A DNA stretch of 64,000 nt from assembly GCA_944470555.2 (NCBI GenBank), contig OX104129.1:52485998-52549997 (forward strand). The letters run 5' to 3'. Made by a program: the position numbers and the translations under genes. The notes below the pieces were generated by a model. It was given only the letters and a program-made list of their open reading frames with translations. It ran no database searches and had not been told where the DNA came from. Source of the stretch: Heterobilharzia americana. Taxonomy: Eukaryota; Platyhelminthes; Trematoda; Strigeidida; Schistosomatidae. Below, piece after piece: positions 11,184 through 23,139 of the stretch (its first letter is position 1; each line of letters opens with the position of its first letter).

Positions 11184-11244
11184 TATCAGATAAATCATTT
11201 CCTATATGTGATCTATCTTTAGAATCTGATGCACATGGAAACAT
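11184..11244 (-). CDS. NRDE2: NRDE2, exon 1 with start codon
   Basis: The start ATG (11244-11242) opens a frame MFPCASDSKDRSHIGNDLSD that ends at a consensus GTAAGT donor (11183). Upstream the frame stays open with no other in-frame ATG and then meets a TGA, so this is the best start. Vertebrate NRDE2 begins similarly (M-LFPAF), supporting the choice. A 5'-UTR exon or trans-spliced leader acceptor cannot be excluded. Confidence 0.8.
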
Positions 11245-11246
11245 TT

Positions 11247-11252
11247 TCACAT
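11247..11252 (-). promoter_or_regulatory. Possible start-stop upstream ORF before NRDE2
   Basis: ATGTGA, a start codon followed directly by a stop, lies two bases upstream of the NRDE2 start codon in another frame. If it is in the mature 5' UTR it would be a minimal uORF able to stall initiating ribosomes. The transcript start is unknown and the match could be chance. Confidence 0.25.
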
Positions 11253-11336
11253 AGATACGAACGAACTTTAAGTTTCAAATTCCACAGCTGCAGATCCTAA
11301 CATACTGAAGTAGACATGACATATCAGAAAGGAAAC

Positions 11337-11337
<1 letters not shown>

Positions 11338-11369
<32 letters not shown>

Positions 11370-11397
11370 TATTATTATTATTATTATTATTATTATA
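11338..11397. repeat. Palindromic (AAT)n(ATT)n microsatellite
   Basis: About ten AAT units run straight into about ten ATT units, giving a nearly perfect 60-bp inverted repeat about 100 bp upstream of the NRDE2 start. It could extrude as a hairpin. Family A tails are made of the same unit, so it may be the relic of two tails meeting head-on. Confidence 0.9.
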
Positions 11398-11994
11398 ACA
11401 AGTAAAAGATTTACTTAAAACTGGTACGAATAACCACTGAGCTAAATATGTATAACAAACTAGCTTAGATTAACGAGACAAAAGGGAATCCAACACTTAT
11501 CATCAGAAAACTTTAACTCATATTGCATACTAACTTTTAAGGTGTTCGAAATTTAGCTCCTCCTTTCAAGTAATGATACTGCATGCTTTCTCTCATAGGC
11601 ATAAACGTGCAAACCATAAGGGTTTATGCTTAAAATATTAGTTTGATGGGACGGCTAAGGGGTTAACAAAACAAGATGACGAGCCTGAAACCTGCTTGAT
11701 CTCCTTAACCTTCCTGTTCATGAACAAAAATCATAGGCTTTAAACATTCTGCAATATGTAAACTTTTGGCTAATGAAACATATCAATTTTAAACATTAGA
11801 AGGTATAGCAACCAGGGAAAAAGAAAGTTCGCATCGTTACTTTCCTATTCGTTTAGAACACAAACTTGATTGTAAATACGCAATAAGAGATAAGCCATAC
11901 TAACAGAATACGCAACATCAAGAAGAAAGAAGAACCGGATAAGAGAATGGAAGAAAACAGAAGTAGGATACCGAAGAAGCACTCATAAACTATT
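11398..11994. other. No recognised feature (5' flank of NRDE2)
   Basis: About 600 bp of AT-rich sequence without a reading frame, repeat or motif that I can identify. It lies beyond the palindromic microsatellite, upstream of NRDE2, and may hold promoter sequence. I see no TATA box that I would defend. Confidence 0.5.
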
Positions 11995-14395
11995 ATTATT
12001 TATTATTATTAGTCCCTTGGGTTCCTCATGGAACATAGAGCTTCACTAGCACGTCTCCATTCCACTCTCTTCTCTGAAATCTTTTGAACCTGGCTCCACG
12101 ACAGCCCACAAACTCTCATTTCCTCCTCGCACCATCTCCTCCATGTCACCCTCACCACGGACGCCCAACTCGTCGCTTCCCATCGGGGTTCCACTCGAGG
12201 ACCTGGCTGGCCTGACGCATGATGTCCCAAGTCAGCTTTCTCAGTGTATGCCCAATCCATCTCCACTTCCTTCCACAGCATATTTGTTCAGCGATAGCTT
12301 CTTGCTTGGTTCGTTCCCAGAGCTCCTTCTTGCTTATTCTAACTATTCTGGCCATCTGATCTTCAGTAACAAGCCAGCGTAGGTGGCAGTTGTTGATGAA
12401 TGTCTGTAGTTTATTGGAAATCCCTCGTAACTCGCCAAGTCTCTGAACCATCACACAGAAGCACTGACTTGACTGACGTTGGTGTTGAAAATCCGCATCT
12501 TGTTCCACATGCTAAGTAAGGCAGCGCAGAAGATCTCCACACTGGTTTCAGGCTTATCAGCGCCTGTCTTGCTTTTCCGATCCTGGCTGACTTTGATATC
12601 CTCGTCTGTGCCCGTGCCTGTGCTGCCTGTAGTTGAAACAGTGCTACTCTGCCTAGATAGGTGAAGGAGGTTACTTCCTTTAAGTTTCTCCCGTTCATGC
12701 TGATTCCAGTTTGTTGTTGTTGGTGGTGCGGTATCCTCATCACCTCTGTCTTCTCTATATTCACTTGAAGTCCCGTCTTCCTTCGCTGCCCTGCCTCGCC
12801 TCTTCTGACAACTTGTTAGTTTTCGCCTGTACATCTTCAAGTTTGTGTGACATCACACACAAGTCATCGTTGGCGAAATCCAGATCTTCTAGGTTCTTTT
12901 CCCAGTCAAGCCAGCGTATCCCCCTCTTCTCACAGCTCCCCACTGTTCCTGCATGATCCAGACGACCACTATCAGGAATATTATGGGGATAGTAGGCAAC
13001 CTTGTTTCACTCCTTCTTGTCTTCACTTAACTTCAAAAGCATCACTGAGCTTCCCATTGTGAATTACATGGCTGGCATGTGGCATGCGTCTTCATATAGT
13101 TGTTGAATGAGGCTGATAAAGGTTTGTGGTATTCCGTAGTATAGTATTGAAGCAGTTTCCAAATTACCTCTCGGTCGACGCTGTCAAAGGCCTTCTCAAA
13201 GTCGATAAAGTTGAGGTAGGGTTGAGCTGACTGCCATTCTATACTCTGTTCTATGATGATGTGAAGCATTGCTATTTGGTCCCCACATGATTTGTACTTC
13301 CTCAAGCAAGCAAGCCAACGTGTTCCGGTCGTAGTTTTGAATCCGGTGCATCCGTTAGCCTCTCCAGGATGATGCGGCTTAATACTTTGCTTGCTCTGGG
13401 TGGACAGGAGAGTGATTCCATGCCAGTTCTTCCGAACACTGAGGTCTCCCTTCTTCGGCAGTTTGACAAGGTAACCCTTCTTCCAATCGCCAGGTACCTT
13501 CTCTTCCTTCCACACTCCTGCAATAGTGGTGTAGTGTGAGCATGTCCGCTGTTGTCTCTGCCTCTGTTCTCAGTGCTTCTGGTGGGATCCCATCTCGTCC
13601 TGCTGCTTTCCCACATTTCAGTAGCTTTATGGTGTTCATAACTTCCATTTTTGTTGCAGGATTTATGTTCACTTGTAGTTCAGCGGCTGGCTGTAGGTGG
13701 TATTTCTGGACGAAGTGCAGGTGGTGGTCGATTCAAGAGCTTCTTGAAGTGGTCGGCCCATTGTTTCCTTTGTTTCTCTTCTTTCCTAATTAAATTTCCG
13801 TCATCATCTTTTATTGGTTTCGTCTGCGTTGATCTCTCCCTCCCAGATGGCAACCTGGTTATTTGATACAATGTTGTAAGGTCTCTGTTTCTCCCACCTG
13901 CAGCCTGTTCTGCTTCACTTGCCAGTGTTTCGTAGAAGTGTCTTTTGTCTTTCCGTACACTCTTCTTCACTTCTTTGTCCAGTGCAGTGTTTTATACATT
14001 GTACTCAGTTCCTCTTCTCGTTGAGCATCCTTGCCTGTACTGGTTTATCTTCTGCTTCACCATCCTCCTCTCCCTCTCTATCAGCTTCCAGGTATCCATT
14101 GAGATCCATTCCATGCCTTATCTTCTTTCTTCTTCCTTCCTAATACGGTTGTGCAGGTTTCTTTCCACATAGCTTTCAAAGACTTCCAGTGTTCTTCCAC
14201 ACTGGTTTCTTCACGGATGTTCCTCGATATCTCCCATTTTGTCTTCATGGCTGAAGTGAAGATTTCCTTTGTAGTTTCATCCTTCAGTTTCCGAGTGTTG
14301 TACTTGAACTGCGGTCTATCACCACCTTCCTTGAAGGCTTTTAATTCGATTTTCAAGGTTCCTTGCACTAGATAGTGGTCTGAACCTGAAAATCT
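11995..14395 (-). mobile_element. Family A RTE-clade retrotransposon, copy 2 (5'-truncated)
   Basis: A minus-strand copy with its (TAAT)n-like tail at 11995-12018 and its truncated 5' end near 14395. The endonuclease region is missing. RT motifs are visible in pieces: GKAAGRDGIPPEALR, GDWKKGYLVKLPKKGDLS, NFIDFEKAFDSVDREVIWKL, and the catalytic box FANDD at 12877-12863. The C-terminal [12 protein letters not shown] block follows. It is almost identical to copy 3 (41898-45298), sharing a 129-codon frame residue for residue (12451-12840 against 44448-44837) and the same frameshifts between the GITLLS and RKYKSC motifs. It appears inactive. Confidence 0.88.
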
Positions 14396-14480
14396 AATTA
14401 CCAAAGAAGAGAAACAAAGGAAACAATGGGCCCTATGTTCCACTAGGAACCCAAGGGACAAATAAATAATAAATAATCTC
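14390..14480 (+). mobile_element. Family A internally deleted arm in opposite orientation
   Basis: A plus-strand piece of family A (frame TKEEKQRKQWA, normally mid-element) is fused directly to the element's 3' terminus (CTATGTTCCACTAGGAACCC, then an AAATAAT tail). About 1.7 kb is missing between them at a GC microhomology. It abuts the 5' end of the minus-strand copy 2, so the whole 11995-14480 unit has both ends shaped as family A 3' ends pointing outwards. Confidence 0.8.
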
Positions 14481-16399
14481 GAATGCCAACCATCGTCGTT
14501 ATCTTCAAAGTTAACGAAACATAATACCTAAACAACCAAAAACTCTCAGAACTACTGCTTGTATATTCATGCACTAAGCAGTAAAATACACTATTTTGAG
14601 AGAGCTGATGATGCTATCTGCTCGACAAAATTTCAGCACATGAAGCGACGTTTGAACCTATCATCTACAAGTTGAAAGTCAACTGTCTAGACTACGAGCA
14701 ATAGTTCCAACGCAATACTTCCAGTTGCTTGGATCCTTCTCCCGCCATGGTGACTCAGCCGCTTCTCTACTGACCAGTGGTTCTTGACACAGACTTACCA
14801 TAGGTGATATAAAAACAATCCATTTACAAAGTGAAATCAAGGAATCTTCAGATATTTATGCTGGATTACCTCTTATTGGTGTATCATGAAACGAAGTTAC
14901 AGAGATCATGTGACTTCGCGATGTTGAACGTTGTCGAACATGACTTAGAAACAGAATCAGGGACGTTAATGCTGGAAAATCTTGTTATTCTTTATGTTTG
15001 AACATTAAGAAGAAATGTGATTGAGACTTCTTGAATACACGCCGTTCATATGCTTCTCTTTTTCTGAATACTGTTATTTCCTATTTTTTCCCCTTTAATA
15101 TATTTATAATGTAATTCTGTGATGAAAGTTTGTTGCAAATTGCATTGTATCGAGTTTATGAAAAATAAATGACTGAATATGTGTGGAAGGTCAATCCAGT
15201 AACGTCACAGTTCTCAGTAAAGGGAGTGAAGTAACAAAACAAACATCACAGGGTAGAAAGCCTGTTAGCTGTTTAGCACTTCATTACAGATACAGCATAT
15301 CAATCTAGAAACTGGCATACTATAGTAAGGGAGATTAGTAAAATCTGCCCTGTCAGAGAGATTAGGCAGGTAAAAATAGTAGCAGTAATAATATCGAAAA
15401 CAAAAGTGAAAATGTAATAAATCAGAAAATAAATGAAGCTGGAAAACAAAACGATGGCAGAGTATCAATTGCTAACAGTCAAAAAGGAAACATTACATCT
15501 GTGTTACTGTGATCAGTATTGAGCTAATTCCCTTAGTTGATGTACCCGGCCATCGAAATTGCGATTAGGAAATTAATTACTACAGTATTATATATAGCAG
15601 TGACAGTATGTACATGAAAAAGAAAGACAGTAAGATGAAAGTAATAGAAGCATCAGAAATAGGATATGGAAGAGACAGTAAATAAGAGTGTATGAATTGG
15701 AAATAAACTTAAAATTCGATTCACATTGTTATGAGCTGACAGAGGCTTCAGATTTGAACCACTTCCAAGTATTTGAAGTTCGGAAAACTGACTAATACCA
15801 CTAATAGTTTTGAAAATATGTCAATTGATATCGATTGGTGATTGAAGGAAAAATAGAGTCGAAGTACGATTCAAGTCAGTGACCTCCAGCTTACCAGCCC
15901 AGTACTCTACCAGCTGGTCTACGAGACCTAGCATTTAACTAGGGAGGCGGTTGCCAACCACTGGCTGACGAGTTCCAGCTTCGCTCTACTCACCAAGGTT
16001 CGAGCAGCCGGGTAATATCACTAGCCCGACAAAATAGGCTAAGCACTACTGCCAGGTTACTTTTAATATTGAGTGGTGATGCCTGTAATATATTTAACAT
16101 ATAATATGTAAATAAATGGCTTTCACCTAAAATATGTAACAAATAATTCCCGAAACATCCTATATTTAGAAGACTATATGCGGTGTGACTATTTAAGTCG
16201 ATTACGCTTCCTGAGCTGCAAGGAAATGGACAATATGACAGTGAGGTATTGCCCGTAAAAATGACATGTGTTCGTACGACCGGTTATTAGAAACCAATAC
16301 TCATTGTTAATTTTTTTTTAAAGCCACGTTATCTTGTACACGTTCCTGCACCAAGCAATGAACCATACTTTCTATGTGAGGGCTAATGATCATTATCGT
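14481..16399. other. Mostly unrecognised; one tRNA-like SINE remnant
   Basis: No gene found. Within it, 15840-15985 contains a minus-strand A-box-like GACCAGCTGGTAGAGTAC (15919-15902) and a B-box-like GACTTGAATCG (15878-15868), a tRNA-derived SINE relic. The small open frame at 15265-15468 has no recognisable feature. Confidence 0.5.
15840..15985 (-). repeat. tRNA-derived SINE remnant
   Basis: A- and B-box-like elements are spaced as in a tRNA (about 24 bp apart, edge to edge), but no anticodon stem or acceptor stem can be closed. It is therefore read as a SINE head and not a tRNA gene. Confidence 0.4.
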
Positions 16400-18180
16400 C
16401 AAGATTAATATAAGACCAGGCATTACTGAGTAACGGTCGAAGTTACAACACCTCATATCAGCACATCAAATGACAAGGCAGTAAAACGGAAGATGGAGAA
16501 AGAAAAATCCGTCAAAGGAAGTAGAAGGCAGTAATAGACAGGAAGGAAGAATGAAATGATGAGACTAAGTATAGCGGTTGGTGTGAGGATAATGAGGATA
16601 ATCTGCGACACTGATATCAGTTCTCATCCATGTCATCACCTAGTCTTCAACCACTGTTTCTCTTATTGTCCCGTGGACCCCAACCGGTTAGTCTACATCG
16701 CCCTACATAGCTCAAACGAACAGTTAAGGGCTTCATGAATTGACACTACATTTCTCCAATCAGACAACATTGTGATACGCGGCAGACGGCGACTAGACAT
16801 ACGCAACACATATCCCAACCAGCCATCTCAGTCGATGAAGGTTCACAACCGTGACTTACCTCTCCTCCCTAAAGCTCTACACTTCACTTCTGCCTTACAT
16901 AGTGAAACCATGGAGTACGGCCTATACTACGAAGGCAACTGTGACCAAACACCTGAAGCCTTCTCATGTCTTCGACCTTCAGTGGCCATGTTTCACAGCC
17001 ATACAGTAGAACAGAACAGACTGCAGCATAGTACACTCAACCCTTAGTAGACAATTGGATACCATGCAGCGCCACAGATGGCGTAAATTGGCAAACGCCA
17101 ACCGGGTCTTTTGTATCCGTGCAGAGATTTGGTCGGTCACTGACCAATATACCAGGGTTTATCCAACTTCCCAGTCAAGTGTTCAACACGCCAACCACTT
17201 CTCTCTCTATTTTTCGTCGGGGCACCGTTGAAGATCATTCAGGAGCAACAATTTGCATTTAGGTGGTGAGAAACACATCCCAAACATTCTCAAATTGCCA
17301 CTCAGCGCTCTGAAGACTCTGCATCTTGTCAGCGTCTTCACCTAACGCGACCATATCATCTGCGTATTCTAGGTTTATCAAAACTCCTACGATCAGGTCA
17401 ATTCCTGTGATCACATGACACAAGTGAGACCACCATAAGAACATTTATGATAATACTAAATAGGAATAGAAAGAGTGGGCATCCTTAATGGACACCATGC
17501 GACGTGTACAACTCACCCGATATCTTACCATAGGCTCTAACATGTCCACAGGTGTTTGTGTAAAGAGCCTTTCATAAGGTGATGTACTTACTCGGCATCC
17601 CTTTAATTTGAGGCATCGCCATAAGACTTCTCGATCGACCAAGTAGAATGACGCCTTCACGTCGAGAAATACACCTATAGTTGGGCGTCGCTAAGCGTAC
17701 CTGTGTTCCAGAACCTGTCAGTGTGAATATTTGGTCGATACAACCACGACTAGATCTGAAGCCTGCCTACTTTTATCATGTTTGCTATTTTCGAGCTCCA
17801 GTCAGGTGTCTGATGATTATGGAACATAGAATCTTAGACACTATGTTCGTCAGGCTGATTCCACTGTGATCATAAAACTTCTCGCCCTTCTTGAAAAGTG
17901 AGATAATCAGTTGTTGAGACCAGTCAGTGGGGATCATATTTGACTCCCACACACTAGCTAACACTTCAGTAAACTTGACTAAAAGCACTCTAACAGTCCT
18001 TATATACCTTAGGAACTAGTCCGTCTGGACCTGCTACCCCTACTCGTTTCAAGTTACCTACCACTTTTTCGATTTTTGCTAGTCTTGGGAGGTCTACCTC
18101 AATGTACCTTTCAGGTCCCGACTGGAGGCCTTACTTAAGGAGACGTATCCTAAGAACCAAGTCACCTGACTACAGGCAAC
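16400..18180 (-). mobile_element. Family B non-LTR retrotransposon, decayed copy
   Basis: Runs on the minus strand from an RT N-terminal region (FTEVLASVWESNMIPTDWSQ near 17960; DHSGISLTNIVSKILCSIII) through VDREVLWRCLKLKG (near 17620) and the catalytic YADD in LEYADDMVALGEDADKMQS (17330-17370) to a 3' end near 16400, where 'gaccaggcattactg' matches 56563. The YADD box is kept, but frameshifts and stops separate every motif, so the copy is dead. Confidence 0.8.
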
Positions 18181-21100
18181 CCTAGATTCAAAGTACAGAC
18201 ACCATTCCATTTCCTCCAATTCAGACTGCCGATCACCTTAAGCTAACGACCAACCAATGCCGTTGCCGATGAAATAAAACTCTCACAAGACTTTGCTTAA
18301 AAGCTGTAAACCAGCTCATGGAAATCGTTTTAATGAGTTGAAGAAGTACAGAATAAAACACAAGAAGTACGTTATGGAATCATATCAGTAGGTTATGCCG
18401 CTTTAAAACAACCTACCCAACCATGATTAAGTTTGTGCGCACTTTGGAAACCGGCAGGCATCATTCCAAACATACTTCAGAGGAGTTCCCTTGAGCTTTA
18501 CATTAGAATTGCACTATAACGGTTTCTAAGCATACAAAAGTATTCGACTACAAAAGGTAAGTACTGACTGAACGAGCATTTTAAAACAGTGTATCGAACA
18601 ACTGGAACCAAGCCCTAAGAACTAGCGCGAGAATTCAAAAACTACCAGTTTTCTACGCTTGCACTGTCAGTATTGGATATCAGGTAAAGAGGCAGAAATG
18701 CCTCTTAACCTTTAGGCGCGCTGCCGAGACTTTTAGGACCTGTAGACTCCATAACTTTGACAAAACACTTCGAGTCTTTAGAGGGAGATATTGCGCGTCC
18801 CTGGGTGTGTCCAAATGACCTCAGAATTTCTCCACAGAATTTATAAAGTGCATTCAAAACCCGGCTGGAAAGCGGAACCATGCTTGAACATAGTGAAGTT
18901 CAGAAGAGTCTAGGCAACTCCATAAGTGTCCGACAAAGTCCATATTTAGCGGGTGGTGTTAAACACAAACCAATACAGCTGCCTGTGAAATTCCCACTAT
19001 TTGTTCAAGTGACAAAGAATCTGTCCACATCACTATGACTTAAGAAACGTCCATGCTTCTTCTCATCTTTTGTCATATTTGTATTCCTCTTAACATGCGA
19101 ATGCCTGTAAAAGGTTACACTACCTTACATCCAAGGTCACGGTTCGAATTGTGTTCAAACTTGGAATGGTTCAAATGCTTATAGACGGAATAGAAGCTGC
19201 CGTTTAACTGGCTTCTGTGTCCAGACTCAATAGATCACTAGTTCTTGCAGTTGTTAATCGGTGTACAAATGAAGAGAGAGAGATTAGAGTGGCGGTCAGA
19301 ATTTGAAAATTTCATGGTTCTGAGCAGATCCCACCCACATTTTAAGTAAGTACCAAGCCTTCAGAATTAGTAAACGTTGGTTCCTTGAGTTCCAGATCTG
19401 CCCTTTTAGACAGTATTCTTGGTCTGAAGTGGCTACGGTTGTCAGGAAGAGTAAAACTTGTTGGTTATTCGCAGGATCAAAGTAGCGCTATTACTTATCA
19501 TTTGAAGGATCGTATCCTTCAACAGTGGTTAGTTGCAGTTTAGGCAGCGGAACCTTCTAGATCTTGTCGGAAGTTTTGAGGACCAGTCCTGCCACAATTC
19601 TTGACTAATGGCTTATCAGGAGTGGGTTACTTAGACATGGAAATATTAGGGGAAACTAGTGCATGATCATTCACTCTCAGAGGACGATGACGTCTGAGGT
19701 AGTTGTCCCAATACCGATCTGTCGAAACGTGACCAAGTCGTGATGGCTTACCATCAGACAACCCATTGAGTGTATGGAGTAACATATTCAGTCGAAAGTT
19801 TCCCATTCATTGAGTAAGGCCTACCAATATCAAAGTACTCCATGTGCATCAAACCTCCTTTCAAAATAATCGAGAAAAGGGGCTGTGACCACATGTTCAG
19901 GGAGGAAGTTACACTCTCCACCTACTCCAGCTGCAAATGAGTTAACGTGGATCATCATGTGTTCTCTACTGCTCTTATCCGAAGAAATGGCTTGTAAGGT
20001 GGTGTTATTGGTTGAGGTTTAAGAGCTATCGTTTGGGATGAATAGGACAATAGGCGGTGTCAAACACCATGACCAAATCCCCTCCGATTCTCCTTTGTTG
20101 ATCCAAGTACAGCTTCAGAGCAACTATGGTGTCCAGACAAGGTCTGTGCTCTAGCTGGGTCACTTCCTTCACATCTCTCCTCTGAACGCTTTCTTCAAAT
20201 AAAGAGGTTTAATTAAGGGGTTTTCCTCGTAGGAGGATGCGTATAAAGTCTGTAGATGGTGGTGAAAAGGCTGGTAGTTAGCGTCTATGGAATTCCAGAC
20301 AGAAACATTAGCACTTTGTATTCTTTGTTCACCGCAAGACGACAACGTACGAAGCTGAAATTGCATAAATCAGGGCAACCCATTATTACCTACAATGTGG
20401 GGGTGACTATGAGACTATCCCAACAGTGTAGTTCATCAGAGTGACAACAGAAGATCAAGTCAGAATCCCTTTCATCAAATGTATGGACCTCATGTAATGC
20501 TTTACTTTGGGATGTAGTTGCGGCCTGCTCAGTAAACAAATTCGAAGGAAGGTCAGACAGTTATGTCACTTTGTATGGCCTGTCGAAGTCACAATCAGGG
20601 TACCGCTGATCTCACCAGCCTACCGCAACTTTCTTATTTGCCACGATAGCCCTTTTGTTCCGACACACCCTTGTCTTTCAACTCTTCTCTAACAACTGTT
20701 CTCATGCCGCCTACTTGTATCTCCAGGAGCATTCGATGTACCTTCTCCCACGAACATGGTGTTTCTGTTAAGGAATCCTAACAGATGGGAGCCACGGAAG
20801 ATCCCCAGGTTCGGGAACCTACAGCTTCATGACTGGCCATTTCAGCTTACACGCTGGAAATGCCAACGCGAAGAAACATATCAGCTTCAAAAGCTGGGTA
20901 GAGGGACAGAAGAACTTTCCTTGGCCGCTACAGAAGTGAGAGCGATCAACGAGTATCAAGCCCCAATGAGCTATTCATGAGAGATCGAAATATATACTCA
21001 GCCGGCTTAAGTCAGGCACTCGTGAGCTCATACGGTAAAAAAGGGTATCTTGGAACCAGTGCAGTCTTTCTAATAGCACGAGGGACATAAAATTTACAGT

Positions 21101-22219
21101 GACATCGGTGAGAGATGTGCAACCGAAATCGGAAGTGTCGGAGTAGATTAGTGGGCACATTATCATGGGAAACTAAATGGTAATCAAGAGACACTGTGCT
21201 TGCCGATGAAAGAGAAGGGTGATGTTCCGCTAAGTACAAGAACCCACTGGTTAATTATTTTGCCACACCACCTCTGAGGTGCAAAACTCGCCAGCTCAGG
21301 AATTCCAAACCAATTTCCGTTGAGTGGAAGGGACACCAGGGACTAGACGGACACTCGTAGTGCAAGTCGAGTTATGTAGAATCCCAGCCTCTTAAAATCA
21401 AGGAAACCCTAGGGAGCCTGAGTCCTAGTAAGTCCCAGGATTAACGGCATTCACTAGAGGGTACTTAAAAGGTGTGCTATACTAAGTCCCAGGTGCTAGC
21501 TGTAGCCACTTGCTCTCTGTAACGCGGGCGATGAATATTGCGCGTTAAATTGCCAATTTACCCTTGTCATGTTCCACTCATATTTGCTCACTATTGTAGA
21601 AGTACGACTTAATGATTTCTCATCTATTACAGAGTCTAACCGGACCATTACTACTAATACAAGCAACATACTATGGATATCCATTTCCCTATTCTGTTCC
21701 GTACATTAATTCTGCCCACATAAACCCGCCGATATCTTCGGGTGGTAAAACTCCACCAGTGAAAGTATGAAACCAGTTTAAGCATAAAATCACGCCTGTG
21801 AAGTGGCATGTGCCTATATTCCCAAGAATAAATTGTCATTATTATCATCATGTTCTAAGAGTCCTATTAGTAAATCTTTTTAGACTTTCACTCCTATGAT
21901 GTGGATGCCCTCCTAAATGCAAACGGGTGGCCGCCGTTCTTGCATATAATGTGGAAACAAATTACTTTCCCTTCACCATGGACCGATCACTCTGGTCTTT
22001 TCGATTGGAAAGTGATGGAAAGAATATTATGTGATTCACTTCACGATCATTCACTTAAGAATTAAGTTCCAATTGACTGTCAACATAGATTTCTCCTTGG
22101 AAGTTTGAGCAACGCAGACCCTGATGACACTGAATAGTTGGGATCCCTCTTGAACAAAGCCCATTCACATTATGTTGCTCAACTCTCCCAAAACATCAGA
22201 AGCGCCATTCTCGATATCC
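18181..22219. other. No gene recognised; possible old family C material
   Basis: Roughly 4 kb without a convincing gene. 19180-19350 resembles 27265-27440 ('agaatagaag', 'cttaactggctt' and 'gcagatccca/c' blocks in order and the same orientation), so at least part is probably the 5' region of a family C element on the minus strand. The open frames at 20169-20366, 20507-20692 and 20756-20980 show no recognisable domain. Confidence 0.4.
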
Positions 22220-22820
22220 TGTCTGAGAGGCTTCAGCCTATGGGGGCACGCAGGGGGCTGTGTTGCGGAACCACCATGTCAGTAACGTGGAAGTTACATG
22301 CGAAGCTTGAGGCAAGAGAGAAAAGTGACTGATGAAGTTGTGAGCATTTGTTGACTAAGATGACTGAGGCATACATTAGCGCGCTTAATGCTGTGTATCA
22401 ACGTCACCCAATCTCAGCTGAAGTAGGTTCAGGCTGAAAAGAGGTCACAGGGGAGACCGAACAAAAATGGGTTATCATCTAACGAAGCCTCTGAGTGTTA
22501 CTTTGAGACACGCGAACAAATGTAGACGTTTGGGTTGGGGTCAATGCCATAGCCTACGTCACCGATTGGACACTTCAGGGTTGAGAACTGATATCACAAA
22601 TTATCTCACCCACAATCCTCATAGCGAATTTCACCTTCGTTTTCCATCTTCCTTCTCCTTCCGAAGAACCCACACAAATTTTCACTACATTTCCTACCCT
22701 CTCTATTTCTGTATGCCGTGTCTTTCTGCCATGTATGCTCATGTCCCGATTTTATGTGGGTCAACTCGAAGGGTCATGCATTAGTGTCAGGTCTCATCCT
22801 GATGCTGACTAACTGATGGC
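22220..22820 (+). mobile_element. Family B non-LTR retrotransposon fragment (3' part)
   Basis: A plus-strand degenerate C-terminal region. Pieces equivalent to HHVSNAEVRCR, GKREKSDEVVS (near 22310) and a basic RSQGRPNKN stretch (near 22450) occur in the same order as in the copy at 56.7-57.3 kb. No frame is intact. Confidence 0.6.
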
Positions 22821-23139
22821 CACTTGAGCTTAGACCACCAAACAACAATTCAGTGAGACTAGTAGTCAGCTGTTTTAGAACTCTTAAAATTCAACTTGAA
22901 ATTGAAGCCACTCACCTCGTAATACATGCCCAGCAACAAAAATAGTGATAATTTTATGTAGCTTCCCCACCTGTTATATATATCCTATGAGATGTGTGAC
23001 TGACATTCAAAGTTCACATTCTCATACACAGAGAAATACTGAATTAGAACTAAAAAATGCTAAGCGTATATCCACAATCTCCACAAAAGTTGCAGAACAG
23101 AAATAAATGTAAATCAGGTTTATGAATTAGACTGTGACC

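Noticed and set aside
12143..14172. Many plus-strand open frames rich in Ser, Phe and Leu
   Set aside because: They are antisense shadows of the minus-strand family A element; the same frames recur in mirror image at 43.0-45.2 kb.
14605..14650. CTGATGA as a second hammerhead core
   Set aside because: No GAAA box or pairing stems could be found at the required distances.
15840..15985. tRNA gene on the minus strand
   Set aside because: A and B boxes are present, but no acceptor or anticodon stem closes; a SINE remnant is more likely.
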